DNA from: Pelagibius sp028280305
Lineage (GTDB): Bacteria > Pseudomonadota > Alphaproteobacteria > Kiloniellales > Kiloniellaceae
NCBI RefSeq assembly: GCF_965233615.1
Contig: NZ_OZ247495.1
DNA length: 64,000 nucleotides
Direction: 5' to 3' (one strand)
Shown: in pieces, positions 16,874 to 26,181 of the stretch
Position numbering within the stretch: position 1 is the stretch's first letter
Layout of the letters: the number at the start of each line of letters is the position of its first letter
Made by a program: the position numbers and the translations under genes
The notes under the pieces: generated by a model
What the model saw: the letters and a program-made list of their open reading frames with translations, nothing else
The model's database searches: none
What the model was told of the DNA's origin: nothing

Positions 16874-19057
16874 TCAGCCCTCCCCCGACTGATGTTTATG
16901 CAGCATGGCATAGCGCCCGCCGGCGGCGATCAGCTCCTCGTGGCTGCCGTCCTCGACGATGCGCCCCTCCTCCACCGTCAGGATGCGGTCGGCAGAGCGC
17001 ACGGTGGACAGCCGGTGCGCGACGATCAGCACCGTGCGGCCCTGACAGATCGAGCGCATGTTGTCCTGCACGATACGCTCAGACTCATAGTCCAGCGCCG
17101 AGGTCGCCTCGTCGAAGATCAGGATCCGCGGGTTGGTCACCAGGGCGCGGGCGATAGCGATGCGCTGACGCTGGCCGCCGGAGAGGTTGGCGCCGCGCTC
17201 GCCCAGTTCGCTATCATAGCCCTGGGGCAGTTCCAGCACGAAGTCGTGGGCGCCGGCAAGCTTGGCCGCTTCTACCACCTTCTCCATCGGCATGGCGGGA
17301 TCGGCCAGCGCGATGTTGTCGCGGACCGAGCGGTTGAACAACACGTTTTCCTGCAGCACCACGCCGACCTGGCGGCGCAGCCAGGCGGGATCGACCATGG
17401 CCAGATCGACGCCGTCGATCAGCACCCGGCCACGCTCTGGCACATAGAGCCGCTGCACCAGTTTGGTCAGCGTCGACTTGCCGGAGCCCGAGCGCCCGAC
17501 GATGCCGATCACCTGACCCGCCGCGGCCTCGAAACCGAGGTCCTTCAGCACCTCCGGCCCGTCGGGGCGGTAGCGGAAGGTGACGTGGTCGAAATTGATC
17601 TTGCCGTCGATGCGCGGTGGCGTGGCGCGGCCCGGCCCCTGGGCCGGCTCGCCCGGGGCGTTCAGCACATCGCCGAGCTTGGCGAGAGAAATGCGGAACT
17701 GCTGAAAGTCCTGCCAGAGCTGGGCGAGCCGCAGGATCGGCTGGTTCACCTGCCCGGCCAACATGTTGAAGGCGACAAGCTGGCCCACCGTCAGGTCACC
17801 GGCGATCACCGCATGGGCGCCGAACCAGAGGATCAGGGCGGTCACCACCTTGCTGATGAGCTGCACCCCCTGGCTGCCCACCGTACCCAGGGTGATGGTG
17901 CGGAAGGAGGCGCGGACATAAGCCGCCAGCTGTTCTTCCCAGCGCTGGCGCATCTGCGGCTCGACGGCCATGGACTTGAGGGTCTCGACGCCGGAGACGC
18001 TCTCCACCAGGAAAGCCTGATTGGCGGCGCCGCGCTGGAACTTTTCCTCGATGCGCTGGCGCAGCGGTCCGGTGATGGCGATTGAAAGCGCGAGATAGAA
18101 GGGGATCGAGGCCAGCACCACATAGGTCAGCGTCGGCGAGAAGTGATACATCACCGCGAAGAAGACGATGGTGAACAGCAGATCCAGCACCACGGTGAGG
18201 GCCGAGCCGGTGAGGAAGGAGCGGATGTTCTCCAACTCGCGCACCCGGGCCACGGTCTGGCCGACCTGGCGCGCCTCGAAATAGGAAATCGGCAGCGCCA
18301 GCAGATGGCGAAAGAGGCGCGCGCCCAGTTCCACATCGATGCGGCTGGAGGTGTGGGAGAAGATATAGGTGCGCAGGCCGCCCAGGATCACCTCGAACAA
18401 GGCGATGGAAACGAGTCCGATGATCAGCACGTCCAGAGTGGTGAGACCGCGGTGCACCAGCACCTTGTCGATCACTACCTGAAAGAACAGCGGGCTCGCC
18501 AGCCCGAAGAGCTGCAGGAAGAAAGAGGCCGTCAGCACCTCGCCAAAGAGTCTGCGGTACTTGTAGATCGCCGGGATGAACCAGGTGAAGTCGAAGCGCC
18601 TCTCCTCCCCCGCCAGCTGCGCACGGCGGGTGAGGAAGATCAGGCGCCGGGTCCAGCGCTGCTCGAGTTCCTCCAGGGAAATGGTCTCCGGCCGCTGGCC
18701 GGGACGGTGGATCAGGGCCTGGCCCTGCCCGACCCGGGCGAGCACGAAGTAGCTGCCGTCATTGGCCTCGGCGATGGCCGGCAATGCGGCTTTTTCGAGA
18801 CGGCGCGGCTTCACTTTCACCGCGCGGGCCTTCACGCCGAGCGACTTGGCGGCGCGGACCAGGGCGATGTTGTCCAGGGGTTGTCCGTCCGGAGCGTGGT
18901 CATGGCGGATCTGCGCCGGATCGGCCGGCAGCTTCAGAAACCGCAGCATCATGGCCAGACAGAGAATGCCGCTGTCTGCCACCGCTGCGAGCATTTCCGC
19001 CGCCGAAGCGGCAGGGCGTGCACCCGCTGTCGCGACCGCTTCGCCCCCGGCAGCCAT
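16874..19057 (-). CDS. hlyB: Type I secretion ABC transporter with inactive C39-like domain, HlyB family
   Basis: 727 residues from the ATG at 19057. The frame is open to a TTG at 19168, which would give 764 residues; in that numbering a C39-like domain lies at about 60-190, six transmembrane segments at about 210-490, and a nucleotide-binding domain with Walker A GRSGSGKST (558-566), signature LSGGQ (662-666), Walker B ILIFDE (682-687) and H-loop His718. In C39 peptidases the catalytic Cys sits in DCGxAC; here the motif is DSGILC, so Ser replaces Cys. It is therefore a C39-like substrate-binding domain as in HlyB, which fits an RTX cargo with a C-terminal uncleaved signal. First gene of the operon. 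The 236 bp upstream (19169-19404) probably hold its promoter. Confidence 0.93.
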   Translation of the reverse strand: MAAGGEAVATAGARPAASAAEMLAAVADSGILCLAMMLRFLKLPADPAQIRHDHAPDGQPLDNIALVRAAKSLGVKARAVKVKPRRLEKAALPAIAEANDGSYFVLARVGQGQALIHRPGQRPETISLEELEQRWTRRLIFLTRRAQLAGEERRFDFTWFIPAIYKYRRLFGEVLTASFFLQLFGLASPLFFQVVIDKVLVHRGLTTLDVLIIGLVSIALFEVILGGLRTYIFSHTSSRIDVELGARLFRHLLALPISYFEARQVGQTVARVRELENIRSFLTGSALTVVLDLLFTIVFFAVMYHFSPTLTYVVLASIPFYLALSIAITGPLRQRIEEKFQRGAANQAFLVESVSGVETLKSMAVEPQMRQRWEEQLAAYVRASFRTITLGTVGSQGVQLISKVVTALILWFGAHAVIAGDLTVGQLVAFNMLAGQVNQPILRLAQLWQDFQQFRISLAKLGDVLNAPGEPAQGPGRATPPRIDGKINFDHVTFRYRPDGPEVLKDLGFEAAAGQVIGIVGRSGSGKSTLTKLVQRLYVPERGRVLIDGVDLAMVDPAWLRRQVGVVLQENVLFNRSVRDNIALADPAMPMEKVVEAAKLAGAHDFVLELPQGYDSELGERGANLSGGQRQRIAIARALVTNPRILIFDEATSALDYESERIVQDNMRSICQGRTVLIVAHRLSTVRSADRILTVEEGRIVEDGSHEELIAAGGRYAMLHKHQSGEG

Positions 19058-19404
19058 TATCGGCCGACCTGCTTCGGGAAAGACCTTCCCCGCTGCAATC
19101 CTTGCATCGCCCCAATCTCCCAACAATCGATCTACCCTGATCGATTGCCTCCATTGAATGGAGTTCAACTGTGAATCGTCAATACGAAACCGTGATTAAT
19201 CTGGGGATAACTCGCGTTAAAGGATTGTGACGGTGGTAGAGCATTGATACGAGGCGACAATCCGGCAGCGCGCGAAAGGGGTAGGGGTTGAGCGCTGGTC
19301 GAGCAGGCGGACCTTTGTTGCCGGGCGATCATAACCTTAACCAATGACCCAAATCATATCTCCACCCGCCAGGGAACGACGCGCTGAAGCCCTCCGACCC
19401 GAGG

Positions 19405-20121
19405 TCAGGCCATCACCCGTTCCAGGCGCTCCTTGCGGCGCTGCCAGTCCGGCATGACCTTTCCGAGGAGGTCGAAGAAGGCGGCGCCGTGGTGGGGTTC
19501 TTCGATGTGGCAGAGTTCGTGGGTGATGACGTAGTCGATAGCGTCAGTGGGTGCTTGGATGAGGCGGCGGTTCAGCAGGAGACGTGATGAGGGGGACATG
19601 GAGCCCCAGCGTTGCTCCAGCTGGCGGACGATCAGGCCCTTGGGGCGAAAGGCTTCCGGATCCGGGAACCTGGCCAGGCTGACCTCCAGGCGTTCCCTAA
19701 ACTTTATCGAGGCCCTCTCCCGATACCAATCTGCCACCAACTCGCGGGTAACAGCCGGCCGGCGCGGCTTGTGGCTCTGGACCACGATGAAGCCGCGGAT
19801 AAGCTTCACGTTGGCCTGAACGTGCGGGACCACCTTCAGGCGGTACTGGCGGCCGAGATAGAGATGGGTTTCCCCGGCAACGAAAGAGCGCTCGGGGGTG
19901 CGCGGCATGAACTGAATGAAATAGCCCTGCTGGCGCCGCACCCATGCCGCCCGCTTCCGCACCCTCTCGGCGATCACCTCCAAGGACACATCATGAGGAG
20001 CCGCCACGACTACGGAGGTGTCAGGCTCTACGGCGATCTCAAGGGTTTTGCGGTCACGCCGCACCACGGAGAATGCGATCACGTGCTCTCCATAGAGGAC
20101 TTGGCCAGGCTCGCCGGTCAT
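19405..20121 (-). CDS. YgjP-like (DUF45) zinc metallopeptidase, formerly coupled to hsdR
   Basis: 238 residues. His201-Glu202-Leu-Cys-His205 is the HExxH zinc site, and His211 in EPHHGAAF fits the third ligand of the YgjP/WLM group. RWGSMSPSSRLLLNRRL before it is also typical of the family. Genes of this family often sit directly after type I restriction hsdR genes. Here the ATG at 20121 overlaps the reconstructed old hsdR stop (TGA at 20118-20120) as ATGA, but an IS630 copy ends 12 bp upstream. The gene is intact, yet has lost its translational coupling and probably its promoter unless the IS supplies one. Its role is unknown; nucleoprotein repair or turnover of the restriction complex is speculation. 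Confidence 0.88.
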   Translation of the reverse strand: MTGEPGQVLYGEHVIAFSVVRRDRKTLEIAVEPDTSVVVAAPHDVSLEVIAERVRKRAAWVRRQQGYFIQFMPRTPERSFVAGETHLYLGRQYRLKVVPHVQANVKLIRGFIVVQSHKPRRPAVTRELVADWYRERASIKFRERLEVSLARFPDPEAFRPKGLIVRQLEQRWGSMSPSSRLLLNRRLIQAPTDAIDYVITHELCHIEEPHHGAAFFDLLGKVMPDWQRRKERLERVMA

Positions 20122-20140
20122 CCGGGAAACCTAGAGCGTT

Positions 20141-20794
20141 TCACGTTTTGACGGAAGCATATCCAGCGTTTTGGAAGTAGTTGGCGCATTCCTGTGCCTG
20201 GATGGTTGCGAGGAGCTGGCCGAGGTGGCGCCAGGTGTCATCGGTGCTTCGGCGTTGGGCAAGGCGCATCCAGTGTTTGATTTTGGCGAAGGCCTGCTCG
20301 ATGGGGTTGAGGTCGGGCGAGTAGGGTGGCAGGAACCAGAGCCGTGCGCCGGCGGCCTTTATGGCGGCTCGGACGGCCTTGGATTTGTGGCTGCCGAGGT
20401 TGTCCATCACGACGATGTCGCCGGGCCTCAAGGTGGGCAGGAGTAGCTGGTCGACGTAGGCGCGAAATGCCTGGCCGTTGATCGGGCCGTCGAAGACGCA
20501 AGGAGCGGTCAGGCCATCGCACCTGAGGGCCGCCAGGAAGGTCATGGTGCGCCAACGGCCTTGCGGGGCAAAGCCGCGCAGGCGCTTGCCCTTTGGTCCC
20601 CAACCGCGCAGCGGCGCCATATTGGTCTTGATCCAGGTCTCATCGATGAAGACGAGGCGCTGGGGATCGAGCCGGCTCTGCCAGGACTTCCAGCGCCATC
20701 GCCGCCGGGCGATGTCGACGCGCGTCTGCTCAAGAGCGAACAGCGTTTTTTTTGAAGCGCAGTCCCTCGCGGCGCAGGAACAGCCAGACCGCAT
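20141..20794 (-). CDS. IS630 transposase catalytic frame (orfB, DDE)
   Basis: The frame is open for 217 codons; useful sequence begins at the A-run near KKTLFALEQ. The DDE triad is visible as FIDETW, VMDNLGSHK and PYSPDLNPIEQAF. It overlaps orfA and lies in its +1 frame, so a fusion transposase would arise by slippage on the A8 run near 20755. The A8 run could also be an inactivating indel in this copy. The C-terminus reaches almost to the left inverted end. Confidence 0.85.
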   Translation of the reverse strand: MRSGCSCAARDCASKKTLFALEQTRVDIARRRWRWKSWQSRLDPQRLVFIDETWIKTNMAPLRGWGPKGKRLRGFAPQGRWRTMTFLAALRCDGLTAPCVFDGPINGQAFRAYVDQLLLPTLRPGDIVVMDNLGSHKSKAVRAAIKAAGARLWFLPPYSPDLNPIEQAFAKIKHWMRLAQRRSTDDTWRHLGQLLATIQAQECANYFQNAGYASVKT

Positions 20795-21089
20795 TGTGGG
20801 AGACCTTGACCCCGCGCGCGGCCAACTCGTCCTTCAAGCCGTGCAGGGTCAGGTGCGGGGTCTGCTCGATCCGTTCCACGATGAACGCCCGATGCGGCTC
20901 CAGAAGCCGACGACGGTGACCGCCAACCTTGCCTGGCGCAACGCTACCCGTCGCCCGATAGCGCTGATGCCACTTCACCACCGAATACACTGCCACACCG
21001 AACCTCTTGGCAACCACACGACAGCTCTCGCCTGCTTGCAGGGCCGCTATCGCGCGCTCACGAAGGTCATTCGAATAGGGTCGCGTCAT
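20730..21089 (-). CDS. IS630 transposase N-terminal frame (orfA)
   Basis: 119 residues from the ATG at 21089 (MTRPYSNDLRERA); a longer start at 21164 would lie in the inverted-end region. It contains the helix-turn-helix typical of IS630 (AIAALQAGESCRVVAKRFGVAVYSVVKWHQRY) and a second winged-helix part (TLHGLKDELAARGVKVSHNAVW). The frame ends soon after a run of eight A on the coding strand (RFKKNAVRS). The catalytic half continues in orfB, in the +1 frame. Confidence 0.85.
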   Translation of the reverse strand: MTRPYSNDLRERAIAALQAGESCRVVAKRFGVAVYSVVKWHQRYRATGSVAPGKVGGHRRRLLEPHRAFIVERIEQTPHLTLHGLKDELAARGVKVSHNAVWLFLRREGLRFKKNAVRS

Positions 21090-21102
21090 GCATGCTGGCC
21101 TC

Positions 21103-23185
21103 CTACTCCAGTAGAAAGCTTGAATCACAAATCCGCGCCCCTGGGAACCCACATTCCGATTCAATCAATGCGTGAAACGCTCTAGCCCTCGCGAGCCCCA
21201 TGATCTTCAACTCGAGATCATCCATCACTTCGATCGGCAATTCGATGTCCTTTTCGTCTCTCAGCACGTCGAAGAAGTAGTCGTCGATAGCATTGCGCAT
21301 TTTGTTTTGCGCGATGTCGTTGGTCCAGACATCCACGATGTGATGTGCTTTGATGATGTCGATGACCTTCAGCGCGATATCCGCCGTCTCCTCAGAACTC
21401 GCCGGCTCCCCCTCCCGTGTCACGAGGGCCCCATCAAGGATACCGAAAAACGCCTGACCGTCGTCATTTCCCTTAATCGCCGCCGGCACCGAGCGCCCGT
21501 GGTCCCGACGTGCTATCTTGCCGGCCAGCTCGACGATACGGTTGAGGTATTCGCGCTCGGAGATCCGCCGCTCGCGATAACTGCGGATTGTCTCCTCCAG
21601 CATCTCCGAAAAGCGGCGATAGAAGGCCGGGTCTTCCTCCATCTTCTCGGTGATGACGCGCCGCGTCGCGCTGGCGATTCGGTCCGCCTTGGAGGCCTCG
21701 GATACGCCGGTTTCACCGACCACGGCCTTCAGGGCAGCCGAGTCGTTAACATTGACCAGTTCGATGATCGTCTCGGCCGGCATCGCCGTGACGTGATCAT
21801 CGAGCAGTTTCTGGATCTTCGGCTCAAACTCCTTGATGTCAACGACTTCCTGATAGCGAAGCTGGACCGACCGGCGCAGCTCTGAGAACTGCTTCCAGGC
21901 CTTTTTGAAGGCATCGACCTTAGCCTCGCTATAGACGTCGAAGAGCTTGTCCGACGACAGCGCGATGTGAAGACAGCGGCTGAAAGCTCTGAGACGCTCG
22001 TAGAACTCCTGGCGTTTCGCCTCATCCGCCAGGAAGAGCTCGAATTGCTCCATGTCCTTCTTGTTGGCGACCTGTTTGAAGAGGTCCCAGAGCTGGTCAT
22101 GCAGTTGTGGAAGTTTGCGGATCTCCTCGCGTACGTCGTGCACGGTACCCACCAGATCCTCGACCTCGAAGCCTTCAAAAGCACTGTATGTGGTCAACGC
22201 CCGATCCAGCTCCCCCAGCAAGCCCTCGTAGTCCAGGACAAAGCCGAACTGCTTATCCTGCCCCTCCTCCTGGAAGAGCCGATTCACGCGGGCAATCGCT
22301 TGGAGCAGGTTGTGCTCCTTCAGCTGCTTACAGATGTAGAACACCGTATTCCGCGGCGCGTCGAAGCCCGTCAGCAGCTTTGAAACCACAATCAGGATCG
22401 CCGGATCGCCGGAGCCTTTGAAGGCCTCTGTGATCTGGCGGTTGTACTCGTCCTCTGACTTGTACTGCGCCATCATCCTGGCCCAGAACTGGCGGACGAG
22501 GTCTTTGGACTCCTTGTCTACCTCCTCGTTGCCCTCGCGGTCACCCGGCGCCGACATGATAATCTCGCTGCTCACGTGGCCGATCTCGTCGAGCACTTCC
22601 TTGAAGCGGATCGCAGAAGCCTTGGACGGCGCGACCAGCTGCGCCTTGAACCCTGTCCCTTGCCAGTGCTGCCGGAAGTGCTCGGAGATGTCGAAGGTCT
22701 TGGCGCGGATGGCCTGACTGGTTTTCGCCAGCGCATCCATGCGTGAGAACTTCTGCTTCAGATCCGCCTTTTGCGCCTCGCTTAGGCCGGCACTGATCTT
22801 CTCGAACCAGGTGTCGATCGCCTTACCGGTGATCTGCTGCTCGACCAGCCGCCCCTCATAGAGCAACGGCACCACGGCATCATCGGCGATGGCCTCGTCG
22901 ATTGTGTACTTGTGGATCAGCCCACCGAAGGTAGTCAGCGTGTTCTTTTCTTTTTTGAGGAGCGGCGTTCCCGTGAAGCCGAGATAGCAGGCCATCGGAA
23001 GAACCCGCCGCATCTTCAGGGCGAAGGTTCCATAGCCGCCGTGGCGCCCGGTCTGGGTGCGGTGGCTTTCGTCAACCAGAACAAAGATATCGGCGCTCTC
23101 GTCTTTAAGGTCACGCCCGCGCAGGGCAACGTCGAACTTGTTGATGATCGTCGTCACCAGCGGCGTCTTGTTCCGGATCAGTTCC
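21103..23185 (-). pseudogene. hsdR: Type I restriction enzyme HsdR, 5'-truncated, IS-altered 3' end
   Basis: About 690 residues are left of a protein that normally has about 1000. Retained: motif II VDESHR, YLGFTGTPLL, the helicase C-lobe with LLTGFDAP and QAIARVNR, and the C-terminal helical domain. Missing: the N-terminal nuclease domain and Walker A. The frame stays open to 23322, but everything beyond about 23180 is antisense of an integrase fragment. At the 3' end the IS630 insertion replaces the old ending RFPG-stop with about 24 IS-coded residues (FHALIESECGF onward). No hsdM or hsdS is in the window. Restriction by this locus is therefore lost. Confidence 0.85.
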
Positions 23186-23403
23186 GCCGTCTCGCCGCCT
23201 ATCTCTTCCTGGAGCGCAACCCCGGCCAGTTCGTCGTGGTGCAGCGCCTGCTGGGCCACAAGTCGCTCAAGACCACCATGAGCTCCTATGCCGATTTCTC
23301 CGGCCAGGCCGCGGCAGAGCACTATGACGCCTTCCTTACTGGCGAACGCGAGCGGCTTGCCACCCTGCCGGTCAGGGCCAGACGCGAGAGGGCACGCCCA
23401 TGA
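23172..23403 (+). pseudogene. Tyrosine recombinase C-terminal remnant
   Basis: About 77 codons with DQFRRLAAYLFLERNPGQF, RLLGHKSLKTT and SSYADF, the last third of a phage-type integrase, including the GH motif and the catalytic Tyr. The upstream part is missing: before about 23172 the frame is antisense to hsdR. The TGA at 23401-23403 overlaps the next start as ATGA, so the two integrases were once a coupled pair. It cannot be active as it stands. Confidence 0.75.
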
Positions 23404-24464
23404 CCAGAAAGAGCCTTCCCTTCAAAGCCCGGCCCGAGGCGGACCGCGCCGCCTGGACAGCAGCTCTGGCCGAGGGCGACATTTTCGATGGACGGGGGCC
23501 GGCGGCCCATTGGTCTGTCGGCAGCCGGCGCAGTATTGCCACCGGCTATGCCCGCTGGCTAGGCCATCTGAGGGACACGACGCCTGAGGCCCTGGTTCTG
23601 CCGCCGGCCGAGCGAGCGACGCGCCCACGCCTTCAGGCTTATGTCGACCATTTGCAGGCCTCTCTCGGCAGCGGCGGCGTCTTCAACGACGTCAAGCAGC
23701 TCTATGACGCCCTGCGCGTCATGGCGCCGGATCATGATTGGTCCTGGCTCAAAACCCTGGCCTGGCGGCTACACCAAAAGGTGACGCCCAAGGCCAAGCA
23801 GCACCGGATAGTAGCTGCAACACGCCTCCTGGACCTCGGCCTTAGGCTGATGGAAAGAGCTGACCTGGACAGCGCCGATCCCCACCACCATCAGGCCTTG
23901 CAATACCGCGACGGCCTCCGGATCGCCCTTCTCACCCTGCGGCCCTTGCGGCGGCGCACACTAGCCGCCATCACCCTCGGCGAAACCCTGGTTCCGACCG
24001 GAGACGGCTATGCGCTGGTCTTTGGGCCGCAGCACTGCAAGAACAAGCGGCCTCTGGAATTCCCCTGGCCGGAAGGGATCCTGCCGCAGCTTGAACACTA
24101 CCTCGCGGCCGTGCGTCCCCGGTTCCCCGGTGCCGACAAACACCAAGGCCTCTGGGCCTCCTGCAAGCGCCTGCCGATGCGCGGAAGCGCTCTTTACAAG
24201 CAGGCCAGCAAGCGTACCGCTGCCGCCTTCGGCAAGCCGGTGAATCTGCATCTTTTCCGCGACATCGCCGCCACCGACCTCGCCCTGCGTGGCCCCGACG
24301 CCCTCGGGACCGCCCGCGACCTCCTCGGCCATGCCGACCTGCGCAGCCTGGACCGCCACTACCTTCAGGCAAGACAGGTCGAGGCCGGCCGGAACTATCA
24401 TAAGGCGATGCTGGAGCTGCGTTCAGAATCGCCTTCCCGGCCTGCGATCAGAGCAAGGAGTTAG
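23400..24464 (+). CDS. Site-specific tyrosine recombinase
   Basis: 354 residues. Catalytic set by position: Arg184 in LRPLRRRTL, His284 and Arg287 in NLHLFRD, His311 in LLGHADL, and Tyr321 in DRHYLQA. The first 150 residues look like a SAM-like core-binding domain. The start ATG overlaps the stop of the truncated integrase upstream, and the serine recombinase begins 5 nt after its stop. The trio resembles recombinase cassettes of integrative elements. The intact gene is likely functional as a protein; its target site is unknown. Confidence 0.85.
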   Translation: MTRKSLPFKARPEADRAAWTAALAEGDIFDGRGPAAHWSVGSRRSIATGYARWLGHLRDTTPEALVLPPAERATRPRLQAYVDHLQASLGSGGVFNDVKQLYDALRVMAPDHDWSWLKTLAWRLHQKVTPKAKQHRIVAATRLLDLGLRLMERADLDSADPHHHQALQYRDGLRIALLTLRPLRRRTLAAITLGETLVPTGDGYALVFGPQHCKNKRPLEFPWPEGILPQLEHYLAAVRPRFPGADKHQGLWASCKRLPMRGSALYKQASKRTAAAFGKPVNLHLFRDIAATDLALRGPDALGTARDLLGHADLRSLDRHYLQARQVEAGRNYHKAMLELRSESPSRPAIRARS

Positions 24465-24468
24465 AACC

Positions 24469-26181
24469 ATGCATTCCGTCGTCTATGCCCGCTATTCTTC
24501 CGACAACCAGCGCGACGCCTCGATTGAGGATCAGATCCGTCTCTGCCGCGCCTTCATTGCATCCAAGGGCTGGACCGACAGAGAGGTCTACAGCGACCGG
24601 GCCCTGAGTGGTACCTCGACCCTGCGCCCGGCCTATCAGCAGCTCCTCACCGACGCCCAGGCCGGGGCTTTCGAGGTCGTGGTGTCTGAGGCTCTGGACC
24701 GCCTCTCGCGCGATCAGGCCGATGTCGCCAGTCTGTTCAAGCAGCTTCAGTTTCTCGGCATCAAACTGGTCACCCTGGCCGAGGGTGAGATCAGCGAGCT
24801 TCATGTCGGCCTCAAGGGCACCATGAACGCGCTCTTCCTGAAGGATCTGGCTCAGAAAACTCGGCGCGGCCTCGAGGGCCGGGTCCGCCAGGGCAAGTCC
24901 GGCGGCAGCCTCTGCTACGGCTATAAGATTGTCCGCGCGGTGAACGCCGATGGTTCGCCTTTGCGGGGCGACCGCACAATCGAGCCGAACGAGGCCGCGA
25001 TTATCCGGCGCATCTTCCAGGCCTTCGCCGCCGGGCGTTCGCCGGCATCCATTGACAAGGAGCTGAATGCCGAGCAGATCCCCGGGCCCCGCAGCAAAGC
25101 CTGGCGCGACACCGCGATCCGCGGTCACGCGACCCGGGGCACCGGTATTCTCAATAACGAGCTCTACATCGGCCGGCTGATCTGGAACCGCCAGCGCTAC
25201 TTGAAGGACCCGGCGACCGGCAAGCGCCAGGCCCGGCTCAATCCGCCGGAGACCTGGATCGTCGAGGATGTCCCCGAGCTGCGCATCGTCGACGATGACC
25301 TTTGGCAACAGGCGAAAGACCGCCAACAGGTCATCGCAGCACAGCCGGCGGTGCAGAAAATCAAGGCGTCGGGCTTCTGGACCCGCCGACGCGCCCGGCA
25401 CCTGCTGACGGGCCTGGTCTTCTGCGGTTCCTGCGGGGGACGTTTCGCCGCAGTGGGCCGCGACTACCTCGCCTGCTCGGCAGCCCGCAAGCTAGGCCAG
25501 TGTGACAACAAACGCGGCATCAAACGTCCTGACATGGAGGCGATCATCCTCGGCAGTTTGAGGGCCCGGCTGATGCAACCTGATCTCGTGAAGGAATTCA
25601 TAGCCGCCTACCACGCGGAGGTGAACCAGGCACGCCATGGCATCGAGCAAGCCAGACGCGGCAAAGAGCGCGAACTGGCCAAGGTGAGCCAACAACTCGA
25701 CGGCCTCGTTGCCGCAATTGCCGAGGGCCTGCGTGCGTCCAGCCTGCAGCAAAAGTTGAATGATCTGGAAGCCCGCAAGGAAATGCTGATAGGGGAGATC
25801 GCGGAAGTTCCACCGTCGGCGCCACGTCTGCACCCCAAGCTCGCCGAAGTCTATGCCCGCAAGGTTGAGGACCTCCACGCGGCGCTTGCTCAGCCGGAGG
25901 AACGCGAGGCGGCACTCAGCTGCCTGCGCAACCTCATCGAGCGGGTGGTAGTGACCTCGAAAGAGGACGGCCTGGAGATCGAGTTGGTGGGCGCGATCGC
26001 CCGGATGGTCGAGGTGGCCTTGGCTTCGGGCAACAGAAAAGCCGTCCTCGATGAGAGAACGGCTTGTTCGGTAAAGGTGGTTGCGGGGGCGCGCAACCGC
26101 CTCAAATTGACACCCCTGCTTGGTGGCTTGGCCGATTGGGTGGCAAAGCGATCTGCCATGCGCTGGTATGTACTTCCGTAG
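24469..26181 (+). CDS. Large serine recombinase
   Basis: 570 residues from the ATG at 24469, which has AAGGAG 8 nt upstream; the longer frame from 24289 runs into the previous gene. The resolvase domain starts YARYSSDNQ with Ser10 as likely nucleophile. A recombinase domain follows (GYKIVRA, LNAEQIPGPRS, GTGILNNELYIGRLIWNR). A zinc ribbon has Cys319, Cys322, Cys336 and Cys345. A coiled coil covers about 390-450. These are the parts of the large serine integrase family. It probably moved the element that brought region 2. The last 30 residues (LTPLLGGLADWVAKRSAMRW) look unlike the usual end and may be read-through into flanking DNA. Confidence 0.9.
   Translation: MHSVVYARYSSDNQRDASIEDQIRLCRAFIASKGWTDREVYSDRALSGTSTLRPAYQQLLTDAQAGAFEVVVSEALDRLSRDQADVASLFKQLQFLGIKLVTLAEGEISELHVGLKGTMNALFLKDLAQKTRRGLEGRVRQGKSGGSLCYGYKIVRAVNADGSPLRGDRTIEPNEAAIIRRIFQAFAAGRSPASIDKELNAEQIPGPRSKAWRDTAIRGHATRGTGILNNELYIGRLIWNRQRYLKDPATGKRQARLNPPETWIVEDVPELRIVDDDLWQQAKDRQQVIAAQPAVQKIKASGFWTRRRARHLLTGLVFCGSCGGRFAAVGRDYLACSAARKLGQCDNKRGIKRPDMEAIILGSLRARLMQPDLVKEFIAAYHAEVNQARHGIEQARRGKERELAKVSQQLDGLVAAIAEGLRASSLQQKLNDLEARKEMLIGEIAEVPPSAPRLHPKLAEVYARKVEDLHAALAQPEEREAALSCLRNLIERVVVTSKEDGLEIELVGAIARMVEVALASGNRKAVLDERTACSVKVVAGARNRLKLTPLLGGLADWVAKRSAMRWYVLP

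Larger units (their letters stand above)
20134..21182 (-). mobile_element. IS630-family insertion sequence, complete
   Basis: 1049 bp bounded by perfect 12-bp inverted ends, GAGCGTTTCACG at 20134-20145 and CGTGAAACGCTC at 21171-21182. It is flanked by a duplicated TA (20132-20133 and 21183-21184), the usual IS630/Tc1 target. It carries two overlapping frames that together make a full DDE transposase. It sits in the last codons of hsdR. The ends and open frames are intact, so the copy may still be mobile. Confidence 0.93.

Noticed and set aside
15292..19174. Long plus-strand frames opposite hlyD and hlyB (up to 546 codons)
   Set aside because: High-GC antisense shadows, rich in His, Gln and Gly, without any domain signature.
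23172..23322. Extended N-terminus of the HsdR frame
   Set aside because: It is the reverse complement of a clear integrase fragment, so it is not HsdR sequence.
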